Source of the DNA: Streptomyces sp. S3(2020)
GTDB taxonomy: Bacteria; Actinomycetota; Actinomycetes; Streptomycetales; Streptomycetaceae
Length of the DNA: 45,663 nt
Direction: 5' to 3'
Assembly (NCBI RefSeq): GCF_013044505.1
Contig: NZ_JABERD010000071.1
Span: 1-45,663 of the forward strand
Below are positions 32,793 to 40,339 of this stretch, one piece after another. Within the stretch, counting starts at the first letter, position 1. Each line of letters opens with the position of its first letter. The notes below the pieces were generated by a model. It had not been told where the DNA came from, ran no database searches, and saw only the letters and a list, made by a program, of their open reading frames with translations. The position numbers and the translations under genes were made by a program.

Positions 32793-34327
32793 GTTGCGCA
32801 CTCCCATTCGCTGCGGGCTTCGGCATGGGCGGCGGCCAGCTCGTCGTAACTGCGCTGGTCGGCAGGGGTGATGAGGATCAGCCGTCCATCGGTGGCGATC
32901 CGCCAGTCGGGAGCGGCGCTGCCGGTGACCGGATCGAGGACACATCCGTCCGGGGCGTGCCATGCGGTGGGAACCTCGTCGGGGCGTGGCGCGGGAACCA
33001 CGACCTGGCGCCCGTCGCGGACGATCACCACGGCCTTGCTGCGGTGCTCTGACAGCCGCTCCAGTGCCCGTTGGTACGCCGCGCGCTCGGCGGCGTGCAC
33101 CGCCTTGCGCCGGGACGCGACGCCCGCGGTCCCGTGCCGCGTCGCGACTGCCTCCCAGCCGCGGGCCGGCTCGACGATCTCTTCGGGCGCAGCCTCTGGA
33201 GGGCGGTCACCGAAGCCCTCCAGAGCATGAGGTGCCAGGGCCCAGGTCTCACCGCTGTGGTGGACGAGGCCGTGGTCGGCCAGGCGCCGCAAGGTGCGGT
33301 AGAGGGTGGCGCGGGAGACGGAGGACGAGCCAGCAAGCTCGGCGACCGTCTGCGCCGCACGGGCGTGCAGTGCACCAATGATCACCAGTGCGGCGCTGCC
33401 GAGACCATGTCGGGCGAAGGCGTCGTAGCCCATCAGCCGACCGATGACGGTGGAGTCGAGGTCGGCGGTTGTATCCGTCTCAGAAGTGGGCCACTCCTCA
33501 AGTGCCAGGTCGGGGGGGTACTGAGTGGTTCGGAAACGAGATTGCGCTACGGGGATGCTGTGGCGGTCGGGGCTGCCCTCGGCGAGATACCAGGTCGAGC
33601 CTTCGCGGCCGTGGCCGACTCGCAGACGTCGCAGCCAGCCCCGCGGTTTGAGGACGGTCTCGTAGACGACCCGGAGGGTGGTGCGGGATATCCCCGCTTC
33701 CTCCGCGGTCTGCCGCTCGCTGGCGTGGTGCAGGGGCCCGCCTGCGATCTCGGCGAAGTTCAGATGCGCCCGCAGGACCCGCAGCGCGGTCCGCCCACGT
33801 TCCCCACGCCAGGGCGTTGTCTCGATGCGGTCCCGCAGCGCGGCGAGAACCTCGTACGTGTGGTGCCGCGATTCCAGCATCGTCGTGTTGCTGACCGCGA
33901 ACGAGGCACTTGCCCACACCCGACCGATGTACGCCAAGGCACGTGACTGGCCGGAGCGCAGCGCGATGTTCCGGGCGTGCCGCCCTCCTTCGTGATCGGG
34001 GTGGAGCAGTAGTCGGGTCAGCTCGTCGACGGTGCAGCCGGCGCGGGCAACGTGGCAGGCGATGGCCGCCGTGATCCGGTGCCCGTGCTCGGCCGCGCCT
34101 TGACGGTCCGCGCGCAGGACCAGGGTCCGGCCGTCGGAGGCGAGCTTGCTGTAACTGCCCGCCGCATAGCGGCCGGTGAGGTCCCCGAGCAGAATGAGAT
34201 CGGCTGCAGCCGTAGGCAGCTGGTGAAGGCCCAGTCGCTCGCCTGGGTGAAATGGCCGTCGGAGAGAACCTGTCTGGTGGGTGCTGTGTGGCACTGTGGA
34301 GCCGTCCCGCAAGGACAGAGACGCCAC
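32789..34327 (-). CDS. Multi-winged-helix Rep-like protein
   Basis: A 512-aa protein. Around residues 85-125 (HGHRITAAIACHVARAGCTVDELTRLLL, in part) it resembles a primase C-terminal-like helical region. Two winged helices follow: ASERQTAEEAGISRTTLRVVYETVLKPRGWLR (in part, about 200-235) and VAELAGSSSVSRATLYRTLRRLADHGLV (in part, about 330-360). The rest is charged and includes AAERAAYQRALERL. This layout, its position next to a triple-HTH gene and parA, and a 30-bp palindrome upstream suggest a plasmid-type replication initiator or master regulator, but no named family was recognised. The GTG at 34327 is the first start; the true start could be a little downstream. Confidence 0.7.
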   Translation of the reverse strand: MASLSLRDGSTVPHSTHQTGSLRRPFHPGERLGLHQLPTAAADLILLGDLTGRYAAGSYSKLASDGRTLVLRADRQGAAEHGHRITAAIACHVARAGCTVDELTRLLLHPDHEGGRHARNIALRSGQSRALAYIGRVWASASFAVSNTTMLESRHHTYEVLAALRDRIETTPWRGERGRTALRVLRAHLNFAEIAGGPLHHASERQTAEEAGISRTTLRVVYETVLKPRGWLRRLRVGHGREGSTWYLAEGSPDRHSIPVAQSRFRTTQYPPDLALEEWPTSETDTTADLDSTVIGRLMGYDAFARHGLGSAALVIIGALHARAAQTVAELAGSSSVSRATLYRTLRRLADHGLVHHSGETWALAPHALEGFGDRPPEAAPEEIVEPARGWEAVATRHGTAGVASRRKAVHAAERAAYQRALERLSEHRSKAVVIVRDGRQVVVPAPRPDEVPTAWHAPDGCVLDPVTGSAAPDWRIATDGRLILITPADQRSYDELAAAHAEARSEWECAT

Positions 34328-34384
34328 CCAGGCCCGCTAAAACCACGGGTGGTGTCCGGTACCGACCTCCAATCGGTGCCAGCG

Positions 34385-34414
34385 ATGCCTCCAGGATGGC
34401 CATCCTGGAGGCAT
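34385..34414. repeat. Perfect 30-bp palindrome
   Basis: The half-site ATGCCTCCAGGATGG is mirrored exactly with no spacer. It lies 58 bp upstream of the Rep-like start. A 15-bp hairpin stem or dimer-binding site at this place fits autoregulation or an origin. The remaining interval 34328-34705 contains no credible gene. Confidence 0.85.
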
Positions 34415-34541
34415 TCGTATGCCTGGTTCCGCTGCTGGAGGCAGGCGTCCCCATCACGGCTCGACCGAGGTCGATTCGGAGTGCCGTCAGCGGGTTCACG
34501 GCCTGATCAACACCGTCCGACCTGGGCCGACCCGGATCAAA

Positions 34542-34617
34542 TCAGAGGGCGATTGCCTCTGACTGACTCCGAGCAGCTCGGTTCGAATCGGGGTCGAATC
34601 AGAGCGGTTTCCTCTGA
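34542..34617. repeat. Paired TCAGAG hairpins near the right att site
   Basis: TCAGAGG (34542-34548) / CCTCTGA (34556-34562) and TCAGAG (34599-34604) / CTCTGA (34612-34617) form two similar hairpins with 7-nt loops. Both are followed by CTG. Between them lie two GGTTCGAATC / GGGTCGAATC motifs, and the 14-mer ATCGGGGTCGAATC (34587-34600) also occurs at 11874-11887 inside the left end. They are candidate integrase arm sites. Confidence 0.6.
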
Positions 34618-34705
34618 CTGCCTCCGATCGCCTCTGCAACCCGACCTAGCAGGTCACAGCCGATCCGGACCGCGAAAGCACAGGTCAGAAAGGTGCGTCA
34701 GGAAT

Positions 34706-34736
34706 ACCCGGCGTACAGCCCGACTCGTCTGCCGCC
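34706..34736. other. Attachment site, right copy
   Basis: Identical over 31 bp to 11797-11827 at the end of rnpB. Upstream rnpB sequence is absent here, so this is only the duplicated 3' piece. The chromosome should resume after 34736. The 167 bp that follow up to 34903 show no gene. Confidence 0.9.
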
Positions 34737-34903
34737 AGCTGAGGCTTTGCCTTGGAAGGGGTCGCTGATCTGCGACAGGGCTCCTTTCGCCGATGCGCTC
34801 AGCACGGATGAGCTTCTTGTGGGGACCTGCGGAGGCAGGCAGAGGTGTTCGGCGGCCTCGCTAGTGGCGCACGGAGAATGCGGCGTGCTGTGGCCCCGGG
34901 ACG

Positions 34904-35464
34904 TCAGCCGGGAAGATCTACGTGCCATGCGTCATGGAACCGGACGTCGCAGTCCACGGGTGACAGCGACGTCCCCGGGTCTGGATCAGGATCCGGCGCC
35001 AACCCGGCGCGATAGGCGCCCGTGACTTCACTCGCTGCCAGTGGCTTGAGGCGGCCGCCGGCGAGCAGCCAGCCGCGTACCTCCTTGAGGGGGAGCGGAA
35101 CACGGCGCCCGGGAAGGCGTACGGTCTCCTCGGTGAAGGTGCGCAGGATGACGCCGGCTCGCTGGCTGCTCCCGAGTAGGACGCGTAGCGCTGCCGCCAC
35201 GTTTGGCAATTCGATCTCCAGGGAACCGCTCTCCTCGTCGGATTCGATCCCTGTGCTCATCTCGTTCACGTACAGGATGTGAAGGCTGCGGCGCGAGGCC
35301 ACCGGCTCGATCATCGCGGAGACCACCGCATGGACCCGAGCAGTCGGAACCGCCTGAGCCAGGCCGAAGAGCGCCAGCCGTCGTGCTCGGTCCAGGGGTG
35401 CGTGGCTGCCCGGAGGCAGTGGGACGTCGCGCCAGCCCCAGAAGCCACCGGCTGCGTTCAGCAC
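34904..35464 (-). CDS. Hypothetical protein
   Basis: A 186-aa protein starting MLNAAGGFWGWRDVPLPPG with a GTG at 35464. It has VHAVVSAMIEPVASRRSLHILYVNEM and an RLPGRRVPLPLKEVRGWLL segment, with an acidic Asp-Pro repeat (DPDPDPG) near the C-terminus. No domain, signal peptide or membrane helix recognised. It lies just outside the right att site. Coding is supported by frame length and third-position GC. Confidence 0.65.
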   Translation of the reverse strand: MLNAAGGFWGWRDVPLPPGSHAPLDRARRLALFGLAQAVPTARVHAVVSAMIEPVASRRSLHILYVNEMSTGIESDEESGSLEIELPNVAAALRVLLGSSQRAGVILRTFTEETVRLPGRRVPLPLKEVRGWLLAGGRLKPLAASEVTGAYRAGLAPDPDPDPGTSLSPVDCDVRFHDAWHVDLPG

Positions 35465-35540
35465 CGTTTCCCGGACGAGGCCTGACGGTGGCGCGGAACT
35501 GCCGTCGTTGTGCGGGAGGTGCTCGGAGCAACAGGCGTAG

Positions 35541-35566
35541 CCGTCACACCTGGTGATGTGTGACGG
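35541..35566. terminator. Hairpin followed by a T-run
   Basis: CCGTCACAC (35541-35549) pairs with GTGTGACGG (35558-35566), and CTTTTTT follows about 12 nt later. GTTGC/GCAAC flank the T-run, forming a second small hairpin. It lies upstream of the minus-strand hypothetical gene. I see no plus-strand gene that it would terminate, so its role is open. The rest of 35465-35812 is without a credible ORF. Confidence 0.45.
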
Positions 35567-35812
35567 GCGGGTCTGTTGCTTTTTTCCGGCAACCGGTAAA
35601 GGTGCAAGTGACCGTCATCAGCTTGGACTTCGTCGGTTTTCCCATGGCTGCCCCCGTGTGTTGTGTGCCGAATGCCAGTGACAAGAACGGCACTGGTGAC
35701 CACGGACAGTGACGGTTGGGTGGCTGTGGCGGTCAGGCGTGGCCGGTCGGCAGGCCGTTCCTGGCTGCCCTTGTCCCGCCCCCGCCAAGGTAGGCTTGAT
35801 CGCACAGATATC

Positions 35813-35904
35813 GCGGCCCGACGGGCTTCCGCTCCACCCCGGTGGAGTTTCGAAGGACATGCCCCCACCCGCACGAGTCATTTCGTGCTGCCTGGGGGAA
35901 GTCC
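35813..35904 (+). promoter_or_regulatory. Structured leader of the first DUF2075 gene (SD-pairing hairpin)
   Basis: The leader begins with GCGGCCCGACGGGCTTCC (35813-35830), which contains a GCCC-GAC-GGGC hairpin. Next comes a private stem CTCCACC/GGTGGAG (35832-35847). Then a nested hairpin: CCCCCA (35862-35867) with TGGGGG (35893-35898), inner GCACGA (35871-35876) with TCGTGC (35883-35888). The outer 3' strand is the SD (GGGGGAAG) for the TTG at 35905. A short uORF starting MPPPARV opens at 35859. The same elements precede the second DUF2075 gene. Confidence 0.7.
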
Positions 35905-37788
35905 TTGCTGTTCCGCGCGTCCGCCGAAACGGTTGCTGTCATGGCGCTCGACGGTTCGCTGTTCCTGCATCTCACCGAGCAGTTCGCGCATATGCACGGT
36001 TACAGCCCCGGCCTGTCCGAGGTCCGCTCCTGGGAGCGAAGCATCCCGGCTCTGACGGCCGTCCTGAACGAGGCCGGTCTCGGTGATGTCGAGGTCATGA
36101 TCGAGTACGCACTGCCGCTGAACAGTAAGCGTGCTGACGCCGTGCTCGCCGGTGTGCACCCCGTCACGGGGGAGCCGTCGTACGTCGTCGTGGAGCTGAA
36201 GCAGTGGAGCCAGGCGACCCCGGATGAGGATGACCCGGTCCTCTGCTATGTGGACGCTTACGCTCATCCCGTCCTCAACCCCATCGAGCAGGTACGCCGA
36301 TACTGCGAGTACCTCGTCAATTTCAATGGCGCGGTCGCCGAGTACCGCCGGCGCGTCAGCGGCGTGGCATTCCTCCACAACGCCACCGAGTTCGGGGTGA
36401 GTGGGCTGCGGGAACTCGAACTCGACGACCAGGGGCAGCTGTTCACCGCCGAGCGACGAGGGGAGTTCCTCTCTCACCTCCGCGGCAGACTGAGCGACAA
36501 GCATTCGGGGGCCCAGGCAGCGGACGAACTCCTCGCGGGCAGGACTGTCCCGTCGAAGCAGCTGATGTCCGTCGCGGCTCAGGAAGTGCGTGAGCGTGAA
36601 CAGTTCACGCTGCTGGACGAGCAGCAGGTCGCCTACCGCCTGGTGCTCAACGCCGTCCGCAAGGCGAAGAGGTCTGATCACAAGGAAGTCCTGATCGTTA
36701 CCGGAGGCCCTGGAACGGGCAAGAGCGTCATCGCCCTCTCCGTGCTGGGTGAGCTCTACCGGCAGGGAGTACCAGCCCTGCATGCCACTGGCTCCCAGTC
36801 GTTCACCAAGACGATGCGCAAGGTGGCAGGTGCCCGTAAGCGCGAAGTGCAAGACCTCTTCAAGTACTTCAACAGCTTCATGATGACTGAGAAGAACACC
36901 CTTGACGTACTGATCTGCGACGAGGCCCATCGCATCCGTGAGACCTCGGCCAACCGCTACACACGGGCCGCCCACCGCACGGGTAGGCCGCAGATAGACG
37001 AACTGATCGACGTCGCACGCGTTCCCGTGTTCCTCCTCGACGAACACCAGGTGGTACGGCCAGGCGAAATGGGCACGGTTGCCGAGATCAAGGCAGCGGC
37101 TGCCCGCAAGGGCGTCGTCTGCCATGTCGTCCCGCTGGAGAGCCAGTTCCGCTGCGGTGGCAGCGACGCCTATCTGCGATGGGTGGTACGGCTCCTCGGT
37201 CTGGAGGCGGGTGGCCCTGTGACCTGGGATCCTGACGACCGCATGCAGTTGCTCGTTGCCGAGAGCCCTCAGGAGATGGAGTCCTTCCTGGAAGGCCGCC
37301 GTACCCAGGGGTATGGGGCCCGGATGTCCGCCGGCTACTGCTGGCCCTGGTCCCCGGAGCCAAAGCCCGGGCACCCCCTCCCGCTGGATGTCGTCATCGG
37401 CGACTGGGCCCGACCGTGGAACCTGCGCGGTGAGCGTGCCGTATCGGGCGCACCGCCGTCGGCGTTGTGGGCTACCGACCCGGCGGGTTTCGGACAGGTC
37501 GGCTGCGTCTACACGGCCCAGGGGTTCGAGTACGACTGGTCCGGCGTCATCATCGGCCCGGACCTGCTCTGGCGGGGCGACCGCTGGGTCACGGATCGTG
37601 CGGCGTCCAAGGATCCGGTGTTCAAGAAGTCCACGCCGGACGCGGACGTGGACCGACTGATCCGCAACACCTACAAAGTGCTGCTGACAAGGGGCATGGT
37701 CGGCACCGTCGTGTACTCGACGGACCCGGAGACCCAGGAGAAGCTGCGCGAACTGGTGGGGGCGGAGCGAGTGGGGGCTGCGGTGTGA
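35905..37788 (+). CDS. PD-(D/E)XK nuclease-DUF2075 helicase fusion (copy 1)
   Basis: About 627 residues. The N-terminal domain has Asp78 in RADAVLAG and Glu97/Lys99 in VVVELKQWS, a PD-(D/E)XK nuclease core. The C-terminal domain is a DUF2075/Schlafen-group-3-like superfamily 1 helicase: Walker A TGGPGTGKS (about residue 268), LICDEAHRIRE, LLDEHQVVRPGE, QFRCGGSDAYLRW, VYTAQGFEYDW and VLLTRGM. The TTG at 35905 is chosen because GGGGGAAG lies just upstream and the preceding in-frame residues encode the shared hairpin; ATG 35842 or 35941 are alternatives. It could cut and unwind foreign nucleic acid (inference). A paralogue follows directly. Confidence 0.87.
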   Translation: MLFRASAETVAVMALDGSLFLHLTEQFAHMHGYSPGLSEVRSWERSIPALTAVLNEAGLGDVEVMIEYALPLNSKRADAVLAGVHPVTGEPSYVVVELKQWSQATPDEDDPVLCYVDAYAHPVLNPIEQVRRYCEYLVNFNGAVAEYRRRVSGVAFLHNATEFGVSGLRELELDDQGQLFTAERRGEFLSHLRGRLSDKHSGAQAADELLAGRTVPSKQLMSVAAQEVREREQFTLLDEQQVAYRLVLNAVRKAKRSDHKEVLIVTGGPGTGKSVIALSVLGELYRQGVPALHATGSQSFTKTMRKVAGARKREVQDLFKYFNSFMMTEKNTLDVLICDEAHRIRETSANRYTRAAHRTGRPQIDELIDVARVPVFLLDEHQVVRPGEMGTVAEIKAAAARKGVVCHVVPLESQFRCGGSDAYLRWVVRLLGLEAGGPVTWDPDDRMQLLVAESPQEMESFLEGRRTQGYGARMSAGYCWPWSPEPKPGHPLPLDVVIGDWARPWNLRGERAVSGAPPSALWATDPAGFGQVGCVYTAQGFEYDWSGVIIGPDLLWRGDRWVTDRAASKDPVFKKSTPDADVDRLIRNTYKVLLTRGMVGTVVYSTDPETQEKLRELVGAERVGAAV

Positions 37789-37924
37789 CAGCGCTGCGGG
37801 CTTCTCCAACAGCGCTTTGAAGCCACCGCGGCATTTCCGCCAACTGTCCTGCCACACCGCAGCAACCTCGAACAACAGACGTACGCGCCAACCAGTGGCC
37901 CGCCTAAGATCACCTGTACCGGAT

Positions 37925-37999
37925 GCGGCCCGACGGGCTTCCCTCAGCAGGACATGCCCCCACCCGCACGAGTCACTCGTGCCCTGGGGGAACCTGCTC
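37925..37999 (+). promoter_or_regulatory. Structured leader of the second DUF2075 gene (SD-pairing hairpin)
   Basis: It repeats the first leader: the identical 18-mer GCGGCCCGACGGGCTTCC (37925-37942), then a 27-nt stretch identical to 35854-35880 (37949-37975). The nested hairpin has outer CCCCCA (37957-37962)/TGGGGG (37985-37990) and inner GCACGAG (37966-37972)/CTCGTGC (37976-37982) with a TCA loop. The outer strand again contains the SD for the start codon (GTG 38000). Inner stem and loop lengths differ between the copies while pairing is kept. A uORF MPPPARV starts at 37954. Confidence 0.72.
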
Positions 38000-40123
38000 G
38001 TGTCGATGCTCCTGCTGAAACTCTCGGCAAGAGACCTGCTCACGCTCAACTTGAGGCGCCGCATGGTGCCTCATCTCGCCGAGAGGTGGCGGCACTTCCG
38101 GCGTACCGAGGCATCACTCACCGAACGCTCCGCCTGGGCCGAGAGCCTGGTCGAACTCGCCAAGGACCTGGTGGCGGCGGATCGTGGCAACGTACAGATG
38201 ATCGTCGAGTGCGCGGCGACGGTGGACCAGCCGGAGAACCCGAACGACCTGCGGCTCGTCGATGTCGTCCTCATCGGCAGACATCCGGACAACCACGAGC
38301 TGTCAGTACAACTCGTCGAGCTGAAACGCTGGTCCACAGTGACGCGGGTTGAAGCGGCCACGGCCGAGTTGGTTCATGTACCCGGCATGATGGAGCCGAA
38401 GAAGCACCCCGCTGTCCAACTGCGGGAGTACCACCAGCTCTTCACGGGCGAACGGGGACCGTTGAGCGGGCTCCCCTTTGAGTGTGGCGGCTTCGCCTAC
38501 CTGCACAACGCCACGGACGAATCCGTCAGGCCGTTGATGGACATCGGCGTGCCCACCGGTGCTTACGCGCGCATGTACACGAACGACGGCCGCGACCGGC
38601 TGCTGGCCGATCTGCGCAAGAACTTCGCCGAGGAGGGCGGCGATGCCGCGGCCGAGATACTCCTCAGCCGGATGAACCTGCGGAACACGCCCTTGCTCGA
38701 CGCGATGATCCGGTCGCGGGGTGAGGACACTGTGTTCACCCTGCGCGGGCGGCAGCAGCAGGTTGCGGAGGACATCCTGGACACCGCTTCGCGGGTTCTG
38801 GGGGACCCGGACCAGACTGCTCTGGTCCCGGACGACAGACGCGTCGTCTTCCTCGTGACCGGTGGCGCCGGTACGGGGAAGAGCGCCATCGGCCTACAGG
38901 TCAAGGCGGATCTCGAAGCTGAGGGACGAACCGTCAAGTACGCCAGCGGCAGCCGCGCCTTCAACGGCGCGATGCAGGAACACGTCGGTTACGGTGACCG
39001 GGAGTTCAAAGAGAGCTTCACTTACTTCAGCAGCTTCGTCACCCCGCCGGACCCTCCTCTGGATGTACTGATCTGCGACGAGGCGCATCGCCTCCGGGAC
39101 CGCTCGACGAGCCGCTTCTGGAAACCCGAACAACAGGGAACCCAGCCCCAGGTGGACGAGCTCCTCGACGCCTCTCGCCTGACGGTCTTCTTCCTGGACC
39201 AAAGTCAGTCCGTGCGGCCGAACGAAGTCGGCACGGTCAGGCTGATCGAGGACGCAGCCATGCAGCGCGGCGCTGGAATTGTCCGGTATCAGCTACGTGA
39301 ACAGTTCCGTTGCGGGGGCAGTGACGCCTACGTGCGCTGGGTGCGCGCCGCTCTGGGGCTGTCGGAAGAAGAACCGGAGAAGTGGACTCCGGACGGGCTG
39401 ATGCACGTCGAAGTCGCGGACAACCCTGAAGCGCTGGAGCGGATCATCCGCACGGAAGCCCTGGCCGGCGCTTCGGCTCGCATGGTCGCAGGCTATTGCT
39501 GGCCCTGGACCAAACCGCAGGGCAAAGAGAAGCGACTCGAGCCTGATGTCCGTATCGGTGGTTGGCATCGCCCGTGGAACGCGGACAGCGAGACCTTCTG
39601 CGAGAACGGGGCACCTCCGTCGAGGATCTGGTCCGTGAATGAGGCGGGTCTCGACCAGATCGGCTGCGTGTACACAGCGCAGGGGCTCGAATGGGACTGG
39701 TGTGGCGTCATCATGGGTGATGACATGGTGCGTCGCGACGGGCATTGGGTGTTCCGGCGTGGGAAGGACCGCAAAGAGCCGGGAACGAAAATCAAACGAG
39801 TCGCGGACCCGGGGTCGTTCGACCCGAAAGTGCGAGCGAGCAGTCTCACCGACGAAGACTTCGCCCGCTGCGTTCGCCACGCCTACCACGTACTGATGAC
39901 ACGTGCGAGCCGTGCCACCGTTCTCTACTCCACAGACGAAGAGACAAGGGCCTATCTGAAGGAACTCGTGGGCGAAGTGCACCTGCACGGACTCCGTCCT
40001 ACCTGGGAGAACCTTCCGCCCGAGGCGCGCATGCCGCATCTTCCGCGCCCGCAGCGCAGTGGCAGGAGCCGCTCACGCAGGCGGAGGGGCAGGGCGCAGT
40101 CAGGGCAGCATCCCCTCTTCTGA
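38000..40123 (+). CDS. PD-(D/E)XK nuclease-DUF2075 helicase fusion (copy 2)
   Basis: About 707 residues, same architecture as the preceding gene. The nuclease core has Asp88 in LVDVVLIG and Glu107/Lys109 in VQLVELKRWS. The helicase has Walker A GGAGTGKSA (about residue 288), VLICDEAHRLRD, FFLDQSQSVRPNE, QFRCGGSDAYVRW, VYTAQGLEWDW and VLMTRAS. It ends in a basic tail (RSGRSRSRRRRGRAQ). The GTG at 38000 follows GGGGGAAC by 8-10 nt. Sequence similarity to copy 1 is moderate in the proteins but near complete in the leaders. An in-frame ATG far upstream at 37817 would translate the leader and is not preferred. Confidence 0.88.
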   Translation: MSMLLLKLSARDLLTLNLRRRMVPHLAERWRHFRRTEASLTERSAWAESLVELAKDLVAADRGNVQMIVECAATVDQPENPNDLRLVDVVLIGRHPDNHELSVQLVELKRWSTVTRVEAATAELVHVPGMMEPKKHPAVQLREYHQLFTGERGPLSGLPFECGGFAYLHNATDESVRPLMDIGVPTGAYARMYTNDGRDRLLADLRKNFAEEGGDAAAEILLSRMNLRNTPLLDAMIRSRGEDTVFTLRGRQQQVAEDILDTASRVLGDPDQTALVPDDRRVVFLVTGGAGTGKSAIGLQVKADLEAEGRTVKYASGSRAFNGAMQEHVGYGDREFKESFTYFSSFVTPPDPPLDVLICDEAHRLRDRSTSRFWKPEQQGTQPQVDELLDASRLTVFFLDQSQSVRPNEVGTVRLIEDAAMQRGAGIVRYQLREQFRCGGSDAYVRWVRAALGLSEEEPEKWTPDGLMHVEVADNPEALERIIRTEALAGASARMVAGYCWPWTKPQGKEKRLEPDVRIGGWHRPWNADSETFCENGAPPSRIWSVNEAGLDQIGCVYTAQGLEWDWCGVIMGDDMVRRDGHWVFRRGKDRKEPGTKIKRVADPGSFDPKVRASSLTDEDFARCVRHAYHVLMTRASRATVLYSTDEETRAYLKELVGEVHLHGLRPTWENLPPEARMPHLPRPQRSGRSRSRRRRGRAQSGQHPLF

Positions 40124-40176
40124 AGGGCGGAGGGGCGCATCGTCGGTCCGAAGGGCAGGTGCCGGGCGATTGAGGA

Positions 40177-40201
40177 GTGGCGGGCTCACCGGGCCCGCCA
40201 C
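40177..40201. terminator. Bidirectional hairpin terminator
   Basis: GTGGCGGGC (40177-40185) pairs perfectly with GCCCGCCAC (40193-40201) around a 7-nt loop. It sits between the convergent ends of the DUF2075 gene (40123) and the 42-aa ORF (40211). Confidence 0.75.
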
Positions 40202-40210
40202 TTGCCCGCC

Positions 40211-40339
40211 TCAGAAGAGCAGGCGCGCTGCCGCCGTCAGTGCCGTCAACACGAGGTTGGATACGACTCCCGCGGCGGCGCCCACCAGAACCTCACGGGG
40301 CCAGGTGCGGCGCGCAGGCTTGTACTCGTCGGTGTTCAT
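40211..40339 (-). CDS. Small hydrophobic protein, 42 aa
   Basis: An ATG at 40339, preceded by GAGGAGTGGCCCG, opens a 42-residue frame: MNTDEYKPARRTWPREVLVG followed by AAAGVVSNLVLTALTAAARL and LF, then TGA at 40211. It has a short charged N-terminus and one clear membrane helix. The good RBS and its position between hairpin terminator and intergenic DNA support it. Its role may relate to the helicase locus or not. The 40340-40692 interval upstream contains nothing else I can support. Confidence 0.6.
   Translation of the reverse strand: MNTDEYKPARRTWPREVLVGAAAGVVSNLVLTALTAAARLLF

Larger units (their letters stand above)
11797..34736. mobile_element. Integrated genomic island at rnpB
   Basis: About 22.9 kb bounded by the 31-bp direct repeats. 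It encodes a tyrosine integrase, an XRE regulator, a ParA-type partition block with palindromic sites, a Rep-like protein, an IS3 remnant, a truncated endonuclease, and several defence-type modules. A 14-bp sequence ATCGGGGTCGAATC lies just inside both ends (11874-11887 and 34587-34600), compatible with accessory integrase-binding sites. No TraB/FtsK translocase, relaxase or phage structural gene was seen, so transfer would need a helper, or the element is an integrated plasmid derivative. The integrase sits mid-island rather than beside an att site, which suggests a composite history. Confidence 0.82.

Noticed and set aside
34575..34604. tRNA-like T-arm motif GGTTCGAATC near the right att site
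   Set aside because: No acceptor, D or anticodon arm can be folded around it; the motif belongs to the repeat cluster.
36264..36446. Small ORFs antisense within the DUF2075 genes
   Set aside because: No RBS and no conservation signal; shadows.
35878..38064. 728-aa minus-strand open frame
   Set aside because: It is antisense to both DUF2075 genes, has no domain and arises from high-GC codon bias.
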